Shown: piece after piece, positions 1 through 7,443 of the stretch
Numbering within the stretch: the stretch's first letter is position 1
Layout of the letters: each line of letters opens with the position of its first letter
Translations under genes and position numbers: made by a program
Source: a virus
DNA length: 25,322 nucleotides
Direction: 5' to 3' (one strand)
Virus record (IMG/VR): IMGVR_UViG_3300041405_000157
Coordinates: 1 to 25,322 of that record
Notes under the pieces: model-generated
The model's database searches: none
What the model was told of the DNA's origin: nothing
The model's input: only the letters and a program-made list of their open reading frames with translations

Positions 1-11
1 CTGTCCTGCAC
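1..11 (-). CDS. Possible start of the divergent host gene upstream of fldB (partial)
   Basis: On the minus strand a GTG at 11-9 follows a GGAG motif by five bases and could start a gene running off the left edge. In E. coli the gene divergent from fldB is ygfX (cptA), so position fits, but only three codons are visible and the identity cannot be tested here. The rest of 1-113 is the old intergenic and promoter region of fldB; TACAAT at 73-78 is a possible -10 element on the plus strand. Confidence 0.2.
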
Positions 12-113
12 GTTATCTCCGCCGTCTGGTGTAAAATCATGCTCATTATGCCTGATTCAGCAGCGCTTCTGGTACAATTGCGCCAAAGTCAGTATTTACA
101 GAGTGTTATCTGC

Positions 114-132
114 ATGAAAATCGGTCTATTTT
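114..132 (+). other. attL core (left copy of the fldB 5' end)
   Basis: The 14 bases ATGAAAATCGGTCT followed by ATTTT match the start of fldB at 25196-25214 with a single mismatch (A for T at position 15). Here the reading frame M-K-I-G-L-F runs directly into a stop codon, so this copy is a dead stub of fldB left at the host side. The upstream host DNA, including the original fldB promoter region, is now joined to phage DNA. The exact crossover point within the repeat cannot be seen. Confidence 0.9.
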
Positions 133-190
133 GATTTAACACACAAAAAACTAATTAAAACAACAATTTAATAAAACTTAAAATCGGCAT

Positions 191-212
191 TGGCGGCAAA
201 GTGGCGGCAGAA
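191..212 (+). repeat. Candidate integrase arm-site pair, attL side
   Basis: TGGCGGCA occurs at 191-198 and again at 202-209, an 11-bp direct repeat. The same pair, 21 of 22 bases identical, lies at 25089-25110 on the other phage arm. After circularisation the two pairs flank the attachment core at about 60 and 90 bp, in the same orientation. P2-type integrases bind paired direct-repeat arm sites on both sides of the core, so these are probably the P and P' arm sites. No binding data are available from sequence alone. Confidence 0.6.
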
Positions 213-230
213 TTCATTGCTTTCAGGCAG

Positions 231-263
231 AAAAAAACCCGCATTTGCGGGTGTTTTTTTTTC
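231..263 (-). terminator. Rho-independent terminator after ogr
   Basis: A 6-bp stem ACCCGC/GCGGGT (237-242 with 247-252) with an ATTT loop is flanked by an A-run (231-237) and a T-run (254-262). It therefore works on paper in both directions. It sits just downstream of ogr and would stop the leftward late transcript before it reaches attL and host DNA. Confidence 0.85.
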
Positions 264-270
264 GGTTTTT

Positions 271-489
271 TTATAGCCAAAGCATTTGCTGATGATTTCT
301 GCCTGGATGTGGAGGCACTGGCTTCACATCACCCGGAGTCATTATGATTGATGAAACGGTTTCTAAAGACTTAAAGGTGCAACTGCAGTTGATATTCTGA
401 CACTGGTTATAACGTTCTTTAGTTTCCTTAGAGATCTGGGTGCTGCTGCGAGTATGAGCCGCATTCCCGCATATTGGACAATTCATCAT
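271..489 (-). CDS. ogr: Late transcription activator Ogr/Delta
   Basis: This small zinc-binding activator turns on the phage late promoters by contacting RNA polymerase alpha in the P2 family. The 72-residue product shows the family signature Cys4-X2-Cys7-X22-Cys30-X4-Cys35, and the ending (PHPGRNHQQMLWL) resembles P2 Ogr, also 72 residues. The reading frame is open up to a GTG at 501, but that codon overlaps the GAGG ribosome site, so the ATG at 489 (or the adjacent one at 486) is preferred. It is the last gene of the tail cluster, as in P2. Its expected targets, TGT-N12-ACA boxes, are seen at 6260-6285 and 11741-11760. Confidence 0.93.
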   Translation of the reverse strand: MMNCPICGNAAHTRSSTQISKETKERYNQCQNINCSCTFKSLETVSSIIMTPGDVKPVPPHPGRNHQQMLWL

Positions 490-567
490 TATTTGATACA
501 CCTCGCAGTTGAACTCTTTTACGAACTTTCCGATGGATTGTAATGCTTTTGAGTACTTTTGAAAGCG

Positions 568-1668
568 TTATTCCATTTCTAATGAGTCTATTTTCACTTC
601 CAGTTCGATACTGGTAGTAAATCCACTGTCAGCACTCAGGCTGTGCGTCAGCGTTGTGATAATCCAGTCCCCCGCATCAATTTGCTGCTTGAAGCCGCTG
701 ACCTTGACCGGCATTTCTGTGTATAGCTCCGCACGCCCCTTTGCCAGCTGAATAGAAAACGTCGCAGCACCGCGCTGCAGGCGTTCCCACTGCATTTTGG
801 CAGCACGCTCTGCGTTGCCCCGATTTGCATAAGTGCGGCTCAGTACCAGCACGTTTTCATCCGTGCCGATCAGGTAATCCCCCTGCTTCGCCTCCGGCTC
901 TTTCTTCTTCGTCGTGGTTTTACGTCGCCTGCGCTTCACCCTCGCTACAGGCTTCTTTGCCGGTTCGCGGGTGTGGAGCCAGCTGGCGATCACGCCGGTG
1001 TAAGAGTCGCGGTCCGCCAGGGTGAAGCGGTGGCTGTCCCCGTCCCTGCGCTGAAGGGTGATCACCGGCAGCGCCTTACCGCTTGCCGTCTTCCCTTGTC
1101 CCTGGCGGATAAACAGCAGATTGCCGTCCTTGACGCAGGCCACTGCGCCGCACTGTTTAGCCAGGCGCATCAGAAAGCTGGCATCTGATTCGTTGGTCTG
1201 ATCAAGGTGGTCAATTTCTGCGGCGGCCATGTCTTCACCCATTGCCGCCTTCAGCTTATGGCGTCCGGCGATGTCCCGGACAATTTCGCCTGCAGTGGTT
1301 TTGTGCCAGGACTTTTCCCGCTTCGTGTTCAGCGTCTGCCGGAAGTCCGCGCTGCGCGCCCTCAGCGTCAGCCGGTCAGGCGTGCCGCTGTGCTCTATTT
1401 CGTCAACCGTATAGCTGCCTTTCGGAAAAAGTGCCTCTCCCTGCCAGCCCAGCGACAGCGAGAGCACGACTCCCCGGCGCGGCAGCTGCAGCTGGCCGTC
1501 TGCGTCGTCCAGTTCGATGTCCAGCTGGTCCGCCTCAAAGCCACGGTTATCAGTAAGCGTCAGGCTCAGCAGGCGCTTTTCAAGCTTCTGCGTGATGTCT
1601 GCGCCGTCCATCATCAGACGGAATGCGGGGGAATTCTGCTGGCCGTTAATCCACGGGGTTGTCATCAT
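568..1668 (-). CDS. D: Tail hub/baseplate protein gpD
   Basis: gpD is the P2 late-control tail protein, a structural counterpart of the T4 gp27 hub, needed at the tail end that meets the cell. The 366-residue product keeps the family opening (residues 9-60: PAFRLMMDGADIT, LTLTDNRGFEADQLDIELDDADG) and the closing region with a membrane-free beta-rich fold. It is slightly shorter than P2 gpD (about 387). Residues about 242-256 form a strongly basic Arg/Lys patch, which looks like a flexible linker. The ATG overlaps the stop of U by three bases (ATGA), so translation is probably coupled. It looks intact, although its baseplate partners are missing from this prophage. Confidence 0.93.
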   Translation of the reverse strand: MMTTPWINGQQNSPAFRLMMDGADITQKLEKRLLSLTLTDNRGFEADQLDIELDDADGQLQLPRRGVVLSLSLGWQGEALFPKGSYTVDEIEHSGTPDRLTLRARSADFRQTLNTKREKSWHKTTAGEIVRDIAGRHKLKAAMGEDMAAAEIDHLDQTNESDASFLMRLAKQCGAVACVKDGNLLFIRQGQGKTASGKALPVITLQRRDGDSHRFTLADRDSYTGVIASWLHTREPAKKPVARVKRRRRKTTTKKKEPEAKQGDYLIGTDENVLVLSRTYANRGNAERAAKMQWERLQRGAATFSIQLAKGRAELYTEMPVKVSGFKQQIDAGDWIITTLTHSLSADSGFTTSIELEVKIDSLEME

Positions 1669-2150
1669 GAGAATAACCCTCCTGCTGCGGCGCTCACCTT
1701 CCCGGCGGCGGTAACTGCTGCACCCTGCATGGCAGACAGCTGATCACTGAGGCTGCCGAACATTTCCCCCAGTGATTCATCGGTGCGCTTCAGCGTCAGC
1801 GTGAATTCAATGCGGCGGCACACGCCGCTGCTGAAGAATTCCGCTTTGGTCTGACTCAGGCTTTCAATCACGAACATGCCGTAAATTGTCCCGCTGCCCT
1901 CAATAAGCGGCCACGCGCGGCCCAGCTCTGCAATCTGCTCCAGCGCAAACAGCGACAGCCTGCCGCCGGTAATCTCCGGCAGCAGCACGCCGGAAAGCGT
2001 CAGCGTGTCGTTGTCCGGGCCTAAGAACTGCAGCGACGGCCTCACCCCAACGCGGCTGTTAGACGGAAAACGCCAGCTGCGCTGATACTGCAGTTCCTGA
2101 TAGGGCACCGTCCTCAGCATGAAAACAAATAAGCCCAGCGTCATCATCAT
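1665..2150 (-). CDS. U: Tail completion protein gpU
   Basis: A 161-residue protein matching P2 gpU (about 159), which has a role in tail assembly. Recognisable segments are the N-terminal MLRTVPYQELQYQRSWR and the GMFVIESL strand near residue 95. Three tandem ATG codons follow a GGAGGG ribosome site; the first, at 2150, also shares a base with the TAA of T, so T, U and D are translationally linked. The gene appears intact and gives no sign of damage, unlike its upstream neighbour T. Confidence 0.92.
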   Translation of the reverse strand: MMMTLGLFVFMLRTVPYQELQYQRSWRFPSNSRVGVRPSLQFLGPDNDTLTLSGVLLPEITGGRLSLFALEQIAELGRAWPLIEGSGTIYGMFVIESLSQTKAEFFSSGVCRRIEFTLTLKRTDESLGEMFGSLSDQLSAMQGAAVTAAGKVSAAAGGLFS

Positions 2151-4004
2151 TACTCAAACCCTCCCCTGTCCCGGTAACTGCTGCGGGCGCGGGCCTGCGC
2201 CTGCCGCTCTTTTGCCTCTATCCTGCGCATCACTTCATCAACCAGATCCTGCTGGCTCTGCCCCGGCTGCTGCACAATGGTGAAGGAGGCGTGAATCTGT
2301 GGCGCAGCTCCCTGTGCAGCACTGCCACTCATGCGCGGTGCTTCCTGCCGGTACGCCTGAACCGGCAGGCTGAGCGGGTGCAGCGGCTTAGCCTCCGCCG
2401 TCGCTCCGGCACCGCCCAGCGTCAGCGCCGCCAGTGCTGCAAGCCGTGCAGTGCTCCGGCGGCTGGTCACGTTTGCCGGACCGCTGACCAGCTCCGGCCC
2501 GTTCTCACCGGCCACGCCGAACTTCCCGGACGGGATGAAGCCACCGGTGTCGTACATGCCCGCAAATCCGGGGAACCCGCCCGGCGGCAGGGATACACCG
2601 CCGCCCGTTTTTACTGTCGCCGGTCGCGGCAGCTGCGGCCCGCCGGTCTTATCACCGCCCGGCTTCAGAAAGTCCGGCAGGTAGTCGGTCAGGGACGACA
2701 GCTTGTTTTTAATCGCATCCCACTTCTGACTGATGCCCGCCATCAGGCCGTCAATCATCTGTGAACCTGCTTCCTGAAAACGCGCGGGCAGCGCCTTCGC
2801 GTCGGCGACAATCTCCCCCCACTTTGTGCTGATGTAGGTGCGGATCGCGGTCCAGATACTGCTGACCTTTGTGCTGATAGCGTCCCAGATGGCGGCAAGT
2901 TTCGGTCCCAGCGTGTCCCAGTTCTGCCAGATAAGCAGCGCCCCGGCGGCAATCAGCCCGATAACGGCCAGAATCGGGTTTGCCATCATCAGCCGTCCCA
3001 GCCACAGCACGCCGTTACCCACGAAGCCGATGGCACTTTTAATCAGCCCAAAGGAGCTAAATGCTTTTATCCCCAGCACGTTAAAGCTGAACCTGAGCAA
3101 AGCAAGCGGTCCAAAAAAAGCCGCGAGGCTCACCAGAAAAGCCCCGGCACCCAGCACCAGTAATGAGAGAACGGCGGCAGTCTTAACCAGCGTTCCGGCC
3201 AGCTCCTTGTTATTTTCCACCCAGCGACGGGTCACGCCGGTGACTTTCTTCACCATGTTCATGATGTCCATCAGAGGCGTGCGCAGCGAATCACCCAGGC
3301 CGCTCATGGTGTTGGAAACGCCGGTTTTGGTCAGCATCCACTGTGCAGAAAGCGAGTCCTTATTGATGTCCGACTCTTTCTGCATGGAGCCTTTCGCCCC
3401 GTCGCCCTGCGTCAGCTGCAGCTGCCGCACCGGCACCGGCCACGCGATCGCGCACCTCAAGCGTTCGGGAATATCGCTCACGTACCGCGCTCAGCTTTGC
3501 CTGCCGTTCTCCCAGCTTTTTAAGCGACTGCTGCTGCCGGTCAATGGCGGCGCGCGCCTCGTCCGACTGACTTTTCAGCTCGCGCTGCGCCTGGCTCAGT
3601 TTCTTCGTGTCGATACCGGCAGCGCCCAGCGCCTCACGCTGACGCTGCACCGACAGGCGCAGCCCGTTGTAGGTCTGCTGCAGCTGGCTGGCGCGGTTTT
3701 TTGCCTGCTCCAGCACGCGGGCCTGCGCAGCAGTGGGCCTGTTTGTTTCCGTAAACTGCACGGCCAGCCGCGCCGCTTCTTCGCGGGCGGCTTTAAGGTT
3801 GTTAGCAGTGATGGCAAGCTGTGAGCGGGTCTTGCGAAAGCCGTCAATGCGCCCGGCCTGCGCGTCCAGCTCTTTAAGGGTGTTGCGGGTATCGCGCAGC
3901 GTGCCAGCCAGCTCACGCGTGCTGTCGCGGGCGCTGCGGAAGGGGCGCGTCAGCTTATCGACCGCGCCCAGCACGACCTGTAAACGCAGATTTTTATCAC
4001 TCAT
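2150..4004 (-). pseudogene. T: Tail tape-measure protein gpT, internally deleted and out of frame
   Basis: The tape measure sets tail length. Two frames carry its parts. The N-terminal frame (start 4004, MSDKNLRLQVVLGAVDKL, then a coiled-coil rich in Q/R/A) matches the family up to about residue 185 near 3430 and then runs into unrelated residues, stopping at 3360. The C-terminal part lies in another frame from about 3425 (GDGAKGSMQKESDINKDSLS) to 2150, with hydrophobic segments (LVKTAAVLSLLVLGAGAFL) and the usual ending. Together they give under 600 residues, against about 800 or more in relatives; the conserved central tape-measure domain is absent. The junction falls in a GCAGCTGCAGCTG run near 3412-3427. 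A deletion between short repeats is the likely cause; an assembly collapse is the alternative. Confidence 0.85.
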
Positions 4005-4439
4005 CGCTGGCCCTGTGTCGCAGGATTGCTTTGTGCCGCCACTCCAGAACCTCCGTCAGCGTCATGGATTCGGTAACGGAGGGCGGCCAGTGAAATACGG
4101 TGGCGATGTCCGCCACCAGATCGTCTACCGTCAGGCCGTCGCTAAATCCGACAGGACCGACTTCTTCAGCAAAAAAGTGACCACCTCTACCGACAGGCTC
4201 ACCAGATCGGCGGGGTCCATTTCATTTATTTCCGCCGTGGTCAGGGCCGGGTTGGTGATACGCGGCAGTACGGTGATCAGTGCATTCACGTCCATGTCCA
4301 GCAGCGCCTGCAGGCGGGTGCCGCGCAGCGCGCCGGACTGCGGCTTGCGCACGGTGACGGAGGTGATTTCGGTTTTGCCGCGCAGGATTGGGGTGTCCAG
4401 CTCAACGGCTTTTTCATTTGGAGTGGTTTTATCAGTCAT
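3997..4439 (-). CDS. E: Tail assembly protein gpE+E' (-1 frameshift product)
   Basis: In P2 a -1 ribosomal frameshift extends gpE into gpE', like the G/GT tail chaperones of lambda. Here the first 90 codons of E end at the slippery heptamer TTTTTTG (minus strand, 4176-4170). A -1 shift opens a frame continuing AEEVGPVGFSDGL and ending VLEWRHKAILRHRASDE, with stop at 3997-3999. The fused product is about 147 residues, close to the 142 of P2 E+E'. The E' frame overlaps the ATG of T by eight bases, which ties its translation to the tape measure it would chaperone. The frameshift itself is inferred from the conserved heptamer and an open E' frame without its own good start. Confidence 0.85.
4131..4439 (-). 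CDS. E: Tail protein gpE (unshifted product)
   Basis: The zero-frame product is 102 residues (P2 gpE about 91), starting MTDKTTPNEKAVELDTPI and ending KKSVLSDLATA. It is a cytoplasmic tail assembly factor that is expected to bind the tape measure while the tube polymerises. Residues 60-90 (ITNPALTTAEINEMDPADLVSLS) match the family core. It lies between the tube gene FII and T, the normal position. Confidence 0.9.
   Translation of the reverse strand: MTDKTTPNEKAVELDTPILRGKTEITSVTVRKPQSGALRGTRLQALLDMDVNALITVLPRITNPALTTAEINEMDPADLVSLSVEVVTFLLKKSVLSDLATA
4170..4176 (-). other. Slippery heptamer for E/E' frameshift
   Basis: On the minus strand the codons ACT TTT TTG contain T-TTT-TTG, the heptamer used for the -1 shift in P2 gene E. 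Six T residues followed by G permit both tRNAs to re-pair one base back. The downstream frame stays open for 57 codons and encodes recognisable E' sequence. Confidence 0.8.
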
Positions 4440-4495
4440 GATGCTTTTCCGTTAAAAAGAGAGATAAGCGGCAGGCGCGCGGCCTGTCGGTGTGA

Positions 4496-5011
4496 TTACA
4501 GGCCCAGCGCGTTGCGGTGCGCTTCCATCAGGTCCTTACCATCCACGATGTGGATCATGTTCACGATGTCGATTTCGTAAACCACTTCACCGTTAATGGT
4601 CAGCTTTGCGTAGCTGTTGGTTGCGGACACTTTGGTTGTGCTGGATTCACCGGTTTTCCATTCGCCGGAGTCCAGCTCCTTATAGCGTCCGCGCGTCACC
4701 AGCTCGACCGCCTGTACTTCTCCGGTGTCGTCGCGCTGAATGGAGCCGGTAAAGCGCAACTGGATGCCGTCCACGGTTTCGGTACCAAGCTGTTTAAACA
4801 GCAGGGCTTCAGTGCCGCCTACGGTGAACTCCGTATCCAGCGCACCATCATCCAGGCCCATGTCGATGTCCACCGCACCGGCCATGCCACCGCCGCGATA
4901 CTTTTCGAACTTACGGGTGACTTTCGGCAGCGTCACGGACTCAACCAGCCCCTGCCAGTTGTTACCTGCATTGAACACGTTCAGGTGCTTGAGTTTGCGG
5001 GGTAATGCCAT
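4496..5011 (-). CDS. FII: Major tail tube protein gpFII
   Basis: FII forms the inner tube of the contractile tail. The 171-residue product (P2: about 172) has the typical start MALPRKLKHLNVFNAGNNWQ, the segment GGGMAGAVDIDMGLDDGALD around residues 40-60 and the ending MEAHRNALGL. It lies 12 bases downstream of the sheath gene FI in the same leftward operon. The sequence looks intact. Confidence 0.95.
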   Translation of the reverse strand: MALPRKLKHLNVFNAGNNWQGLVESVTLPKVTRKFEKYRGGGMAGAVDIDMGLDDGALDTEFTVGGTEALLFKQLGTETVDGIQLRFTGSIQRDDTGEVQAVELVTRGRYKELDSGEWKTGESSTTKVSATNSYAKLTINGEVVYEIDIVNMIHIVDGKDLMEAHRNALGL

Positions 5012-5023
5012 CTTTCAGTCTCC

Positions 5024-6193
5024 TTATGCGCTGACGCGGCTGCTGAAATCGACCAGGTACTGGTCAGTGATGCGCTGGCGCAGCAGCAGGTTTTCCAGTG
5101 GCGGCACCGGCGTGTAGTCGTAATCGATCAGCAGCTTGCCCGCTTTAAGCGTGTCTTTATCGTTCACGCTCTCGTCCAGCCAGCAGTCCGCGCCAATCAG
5201 ATAGCCCTGATTCACCAGGCTGCGCAGCTTCGCGCGGATGCTTTCGATGATGTCGCGGGCCAGTGACGGGTTCAGCGCGCCGTCAACGGACCACATCTGC
5301 GCTTCAGCCATCGTGTCCATGAGCACCTGCGCGGTGCGGGTGTAACACTCAAACTGAAAGAGCGCGTCATCACTGAGGCAGCGGGAACCCCAGAAGCGGA
5401 AGCCGTCTTTACGGATCAGCGTGGTGATGTCGTTCTGGTTCAGCAGGCCCGCGTCAGTGGCCGGATCCTGCAGGTCCCAGAAGACGTCTTTTGAAATGCC
5501 GGTGACGCCGTTCACGCCCACGTTTGACAGGGACTTATGCCAGCCGGTCTGCTCGTCGATTTTGGCACGCAGGCCCAGCGCGCGGGCGGTAGCATAGGCC
5601 GTTGCGTCCGCCTTCAGCACGGTGTCAAAACTGATGAAGTCAGGCCAGATCAGCATCCCTTCGCGCTGGCTGAAGTTGCTGCGGTAGGCAATCGCCTCTT
5701 CAACGCTTTTGCAGCCATACGCGGACAGGTAGGCAAAGCCGCGCAGGCTCTGCGCCACGCTCAGCAGCTCGGTGGCGACGGCTTTGGTGTCGTGCCCCGG
5801 TACGCCCAGAATGCGGGGCTTTACGCCGCACACGGACTGCGCGGCCAGCAACGCTTTCATGCCGGTGCGCTGGCCGTCGGTCACGCCACCGATGATGTTA
5901 GCTGTAGTTTCCGCTTCAGTTTCGCCCTGCGGCACGCGCACAACGACTGTGACGGGTTTCGACTGGTCCGCGATGGCGTCCAGTGAACGGGCCAGCGTGC
6001 CGGACTCCCCGGCCTTGCTGCTGGCGGTGAGTACATCGGTTAACAGCACCGGGCGGTTTAGCGGGAAGGTGGCCGCGTCGGCGTCGTCGCCGGTGCAGAC
6101 CAGCCCGACAATCGCGGTGCTGACGGTGGTGATGGTTCGGGTGCCCTCGTTGATTTCCTCAACGCGCACGCCGTGGTGATAATCCTGTGCCAT
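5024..6193 (-). CDS. FI: Tail sheath protein gpFI
   Basis: This is the contractile sheath subunit. It has 389 residues against 396 in P2, opens with [21 protein letters not shown] and has the sheath-family segments [22 protein letters not shown] (residues about 200-222) and [20 protein letters not shown] (about 272-291). It is the first gene of the FI-FII-E-T-U-D-ogr transcription unit. Its promoter probably lies in the end of the invertase gene, where an Ogr box is centred about 80 bases upstream of the ATG. It looks intact. Confidence 0.95.
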   Translation of the reverse strand: MAQDYHHGVRVEEINEGTRTITTVSTAIVGLVCTGDDADAATFPLNRPVLLTDVLTASSKAGESGTLARSLDAIADQSKPVTVVVRVPQGETEAETTANIIGGVTDGQRTGMKALLAAQSVCGVKPRILGVPGHDTKAVATELLSVAQSLRGFAYLSAYGCKSVEEAIAYRSNFSQREGMLIWPDFISFDTVLKADATAYATARALGLRAKIDEQTGWHKSLSNVGVNGVTGISKDVFWDLQDPATDAGLLNQNDITTLIRKDGFRFWGSRCLSDDALFQFECYTRTAQVLMDTMAEAQMWSVDGALNPSLARDIIESIRAKLRSLVNQGYLIGADCWLDESVNDKDTLKAGKLLIDYDYTPVPPLENLLLRQRITDQYLVDFSSRVSA

Positions 6194-6238
6194 GTGGCGG
6201 TTCTCCTGTGAAGGGGTTCCGCTATGGTCTATGGTCCG

Positions 6239-6862
6239 CTATGACGGGGCACGCGCTGGCTGTTGTGCCATACCTGACACAACAGGCGCGCCGTTTTCAC
6301 GCAGGGTTTTCTGTTCCGGGGCGGGGATATAGCGGTAAAGCGTCTTCACTGACACGTCCAGCACCAGTGACACCTGCAGCAGCGTTGCGCCCTGCGCCAG
6401 CATCCGCCGGGCACGCTCCACCGTTTCCGGCGTCATCTTCCGCCGCCTGCCACCGATGCGCCCTTTATCACGCGCAGCGGCCAGCCCGGCACGGGTGCGT
6501 TCTACGATCAACTCGCGTTCCATTTCCGCCAGGGCACCCATAACATGGAAGAAAAACCGCCCCATTGGCGTACTGGTATCGATGCTGTCTGTCAGGCTGC
6601 GAAAGTTTACACCGCGTTCGCGCAGTTCTTCAGTCAGCATGACCAGGTGGCGCATACTCCTGCCCAGCCGATCCAGCTTCCACACAATCAGCGTGTCGCC
6701 CGACTGCAGGCAGCGCAGCGCCTTTTTCAGCCCCGGCCTGTCGCTGGTTTTTCCGCTTATCCTGTCCTCGAAAATCAGCTCACAATCTGCGCTCTGCAGC
6801 GCAATCCTTTGTAAGTCCGTGTTCTGGTCATTTGTTGACACCCTGATGTAGCCAATCAGCAC
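6239..6862 (-). CDS. Site-specific DNA invertase, Gin/Cin/Hin family serine recombinase
   Basis: This 207-residue serine recombinase belongs to the family that flips tail-fibre segments in Mu, P1 and e14. The catalytic serine is in IRVSTNDQNTDLQ (Ser9); the conserved arginines lie in KLDRLGRSMRHLV (about 62-74). The long helix MGALAEMERELIVERTRAGL (about 108-127) and a C-terminal helix-turn-helix (TLLQVSLVLDVSVKTLYRYI, about 159-178) follow. Length is typical (about 190-200). It sits beside a 26-bp crossover-like site at about 6926-6952 and the stump of a fibre segment. Only one crossover site remains, so it probably no longer has an inversion to perform here. Confidence 0.93.
   Translation of the reverse strand: MLIGYIRVSTNDQNTDLQRIALQSADCELIFEDRISGKTSDRPGLKKALRCLQSGDTLIVWKLDRLGRSMRHLVMLTEELRERGVNFRSLTDSIDTSTPMGRFFFHVMGALAEMERELIVERTRAGLAAARDKGRIGGRRRKMTPETVERARRMLAQGATLLQVSLVLDVSVKTLYRYIPAPEQKTLRENGAPVVSGMAQQPARAPS
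6260..6285 (-). promoter_or_regulatory. Ogr/Delta activator box for the FI operon
   Basis: An 8-bp perfect inverted repeat, CTGTTGTG (6260-6267) and CACAACAG (6278-6285), separated by 10 bases, contains the family consensus TGT-N12-ACA. P2-type late promoters carry this about 55 bases before the start of transcription, which here would be near 6217, leaving a leader of some 24 bases before FI. A possible -10 (CATAGA, minus strand 6233-6228) lies in the right area. The box is inside the last codons of the invertase gene. Confidence 0.75.
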
Positions 6863-6922
6863 GCTGAGTTCTCCGCAAATGGCCGCAAGTTTGCCAGTGC
6901 GGCCCGGCGCAGGGCCAGGCGT

Positions 6923-7212
6923 TTGTTTCTCAGAAACCTCGGTATTAGCGAAAAGTTTTCTGGCAGACTTTTGCGTACTGTAGTGATGACCGTTTCCGGC
7001 AATTACACGCCCGATCCTGCAGCTACAAAGGTGCGTTGCCAGATAGTCGGTGCCGGTGCCAGTGGAAGCAGTCCCGCTACGGTTAATGCCGCCTCATATA
7101 CTGCGGCCGGTGGCGGCGGTGGCGGTGGCGGTTTTGTAGAATTTGAAATTGATCTGACAAAAGCGAAGGTTAATAACATCCCGGTAATTATTGGCCTGGG
7201 CGGTGCAGCCGT
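6923..7212 (+). pseudogene. Stump of an inverted tail-fibre C-terminal segment
   Basis: Reading on the plus strand from the crossover site gives FLRNLGISEKFSGRLLRT, then SGNYTPDPAATKVRCQIVGAG and a run of eight or so glycines, ending near IIGLGGAAV. This is the common glycine-rich tail-fibre tip region. It points opposite to the rest of the tail genes, as expected for the silent alternative segment of an invertible fibre cassette. Continuity is lost near 7212: beyond this the frame (RCVRRRRKAAS...) is only the reverse strand of the lysis gene. There is no proper start codon because the constant N-terminal part is missing. Confidence 0.8.
6926..6952. other. Crossover (gix/cix/hix-like) site for the DNA invertase
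   Basis: A 26-bp imperfect dyad begins TTCTC, has AAACC-TC-GGT at its centre and ends CGAA. The central AAACC.. ..GGT with a two-base core is the hallmark of Hin/Gin/Cin recombination sites, and it lies about 65 bp from the invertase start, as in Mu and P1. It falls inside the first codons of the fibre stump (FLRNLGIS), exactly where such sites sit in fibre genes. The partner site is gone with the deleted fibre genes. Confidence 0.75.
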
Positions 7213-7439
7213 TAGCCGTTGCGTTCGGCGGCGGCGTAAAGCTGCGTCTGCGCCTGGCTGCTGGTCTGCGTCAGGATGTTCAGGGCAATCAGCTGGCTGT
7301 TTTTCTGGCTCAGCTTTTTTCCCTGAGTTTCTATGACTGCCTCATGCGCGTGAATCTTCTGATAGGCGTTGTGCAGGTTCCACGACTGCCACAACACAAT
7401 CCCCAGAAAAAAAAGAACCATCACGATGATGTTCTTCAT
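7212..7439 (-). pseudogene. Rz/LysB-like spanin gene, truncated at its 3' end
   Basis: The ATG at 7439 follows a GGGAG site by nine bases. The product has one N-terminal membrane segment (MKNIIVMVLFFLGIVLWQS) and a charged, Gln-rich helical part, typical of i-spanins such as Rz and P2 LysB. It stops after AAAERNG at 75 residues, about half the expected length (P2 LysB about 141). The end coincides with the start of tail-fibre sequence on the other strand, so the C-terminal half and any overlapping o-spanin (LysC) have been removed by deletion. A functional outer-membrane disruption step is unlikely. Confidence 0.75.
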
Positions 7440-7443
7440 GTGC

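Noticed and set aside
100-140. tRNA or tmRNA gene as the integration site
   Set aside because: No cloverleaf or T-loop sequence is present; the duplicated bases are the fldB start.
191-212. Left TGGCGGCA pair read as the remains of a second integrase gene end
   Set aside because: Similarity to the int 3' end is confined to the two repeats; no integrase-like residues continue on either side, and the distance to the core suits an arm site better.
490-501. GTG start at 501 for ogr
   Set aside because: It overlaps the only ribosome site, and the 72-residue form from 489 matches the family.
2838-3824. Long plus-strand open frame (328 codons) opposite T
   Set aside because: It is the reverse strand of T in GC-rich DNA, with no family resemblance or ribosome site.
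7213-7336. Continuation of the plus-strand fibre frame to 7336
   Set aside because: The residues (RCVRRRRKAASAPGC...) are the reverse strand of the truncated spanin gene, not fibre sequence.
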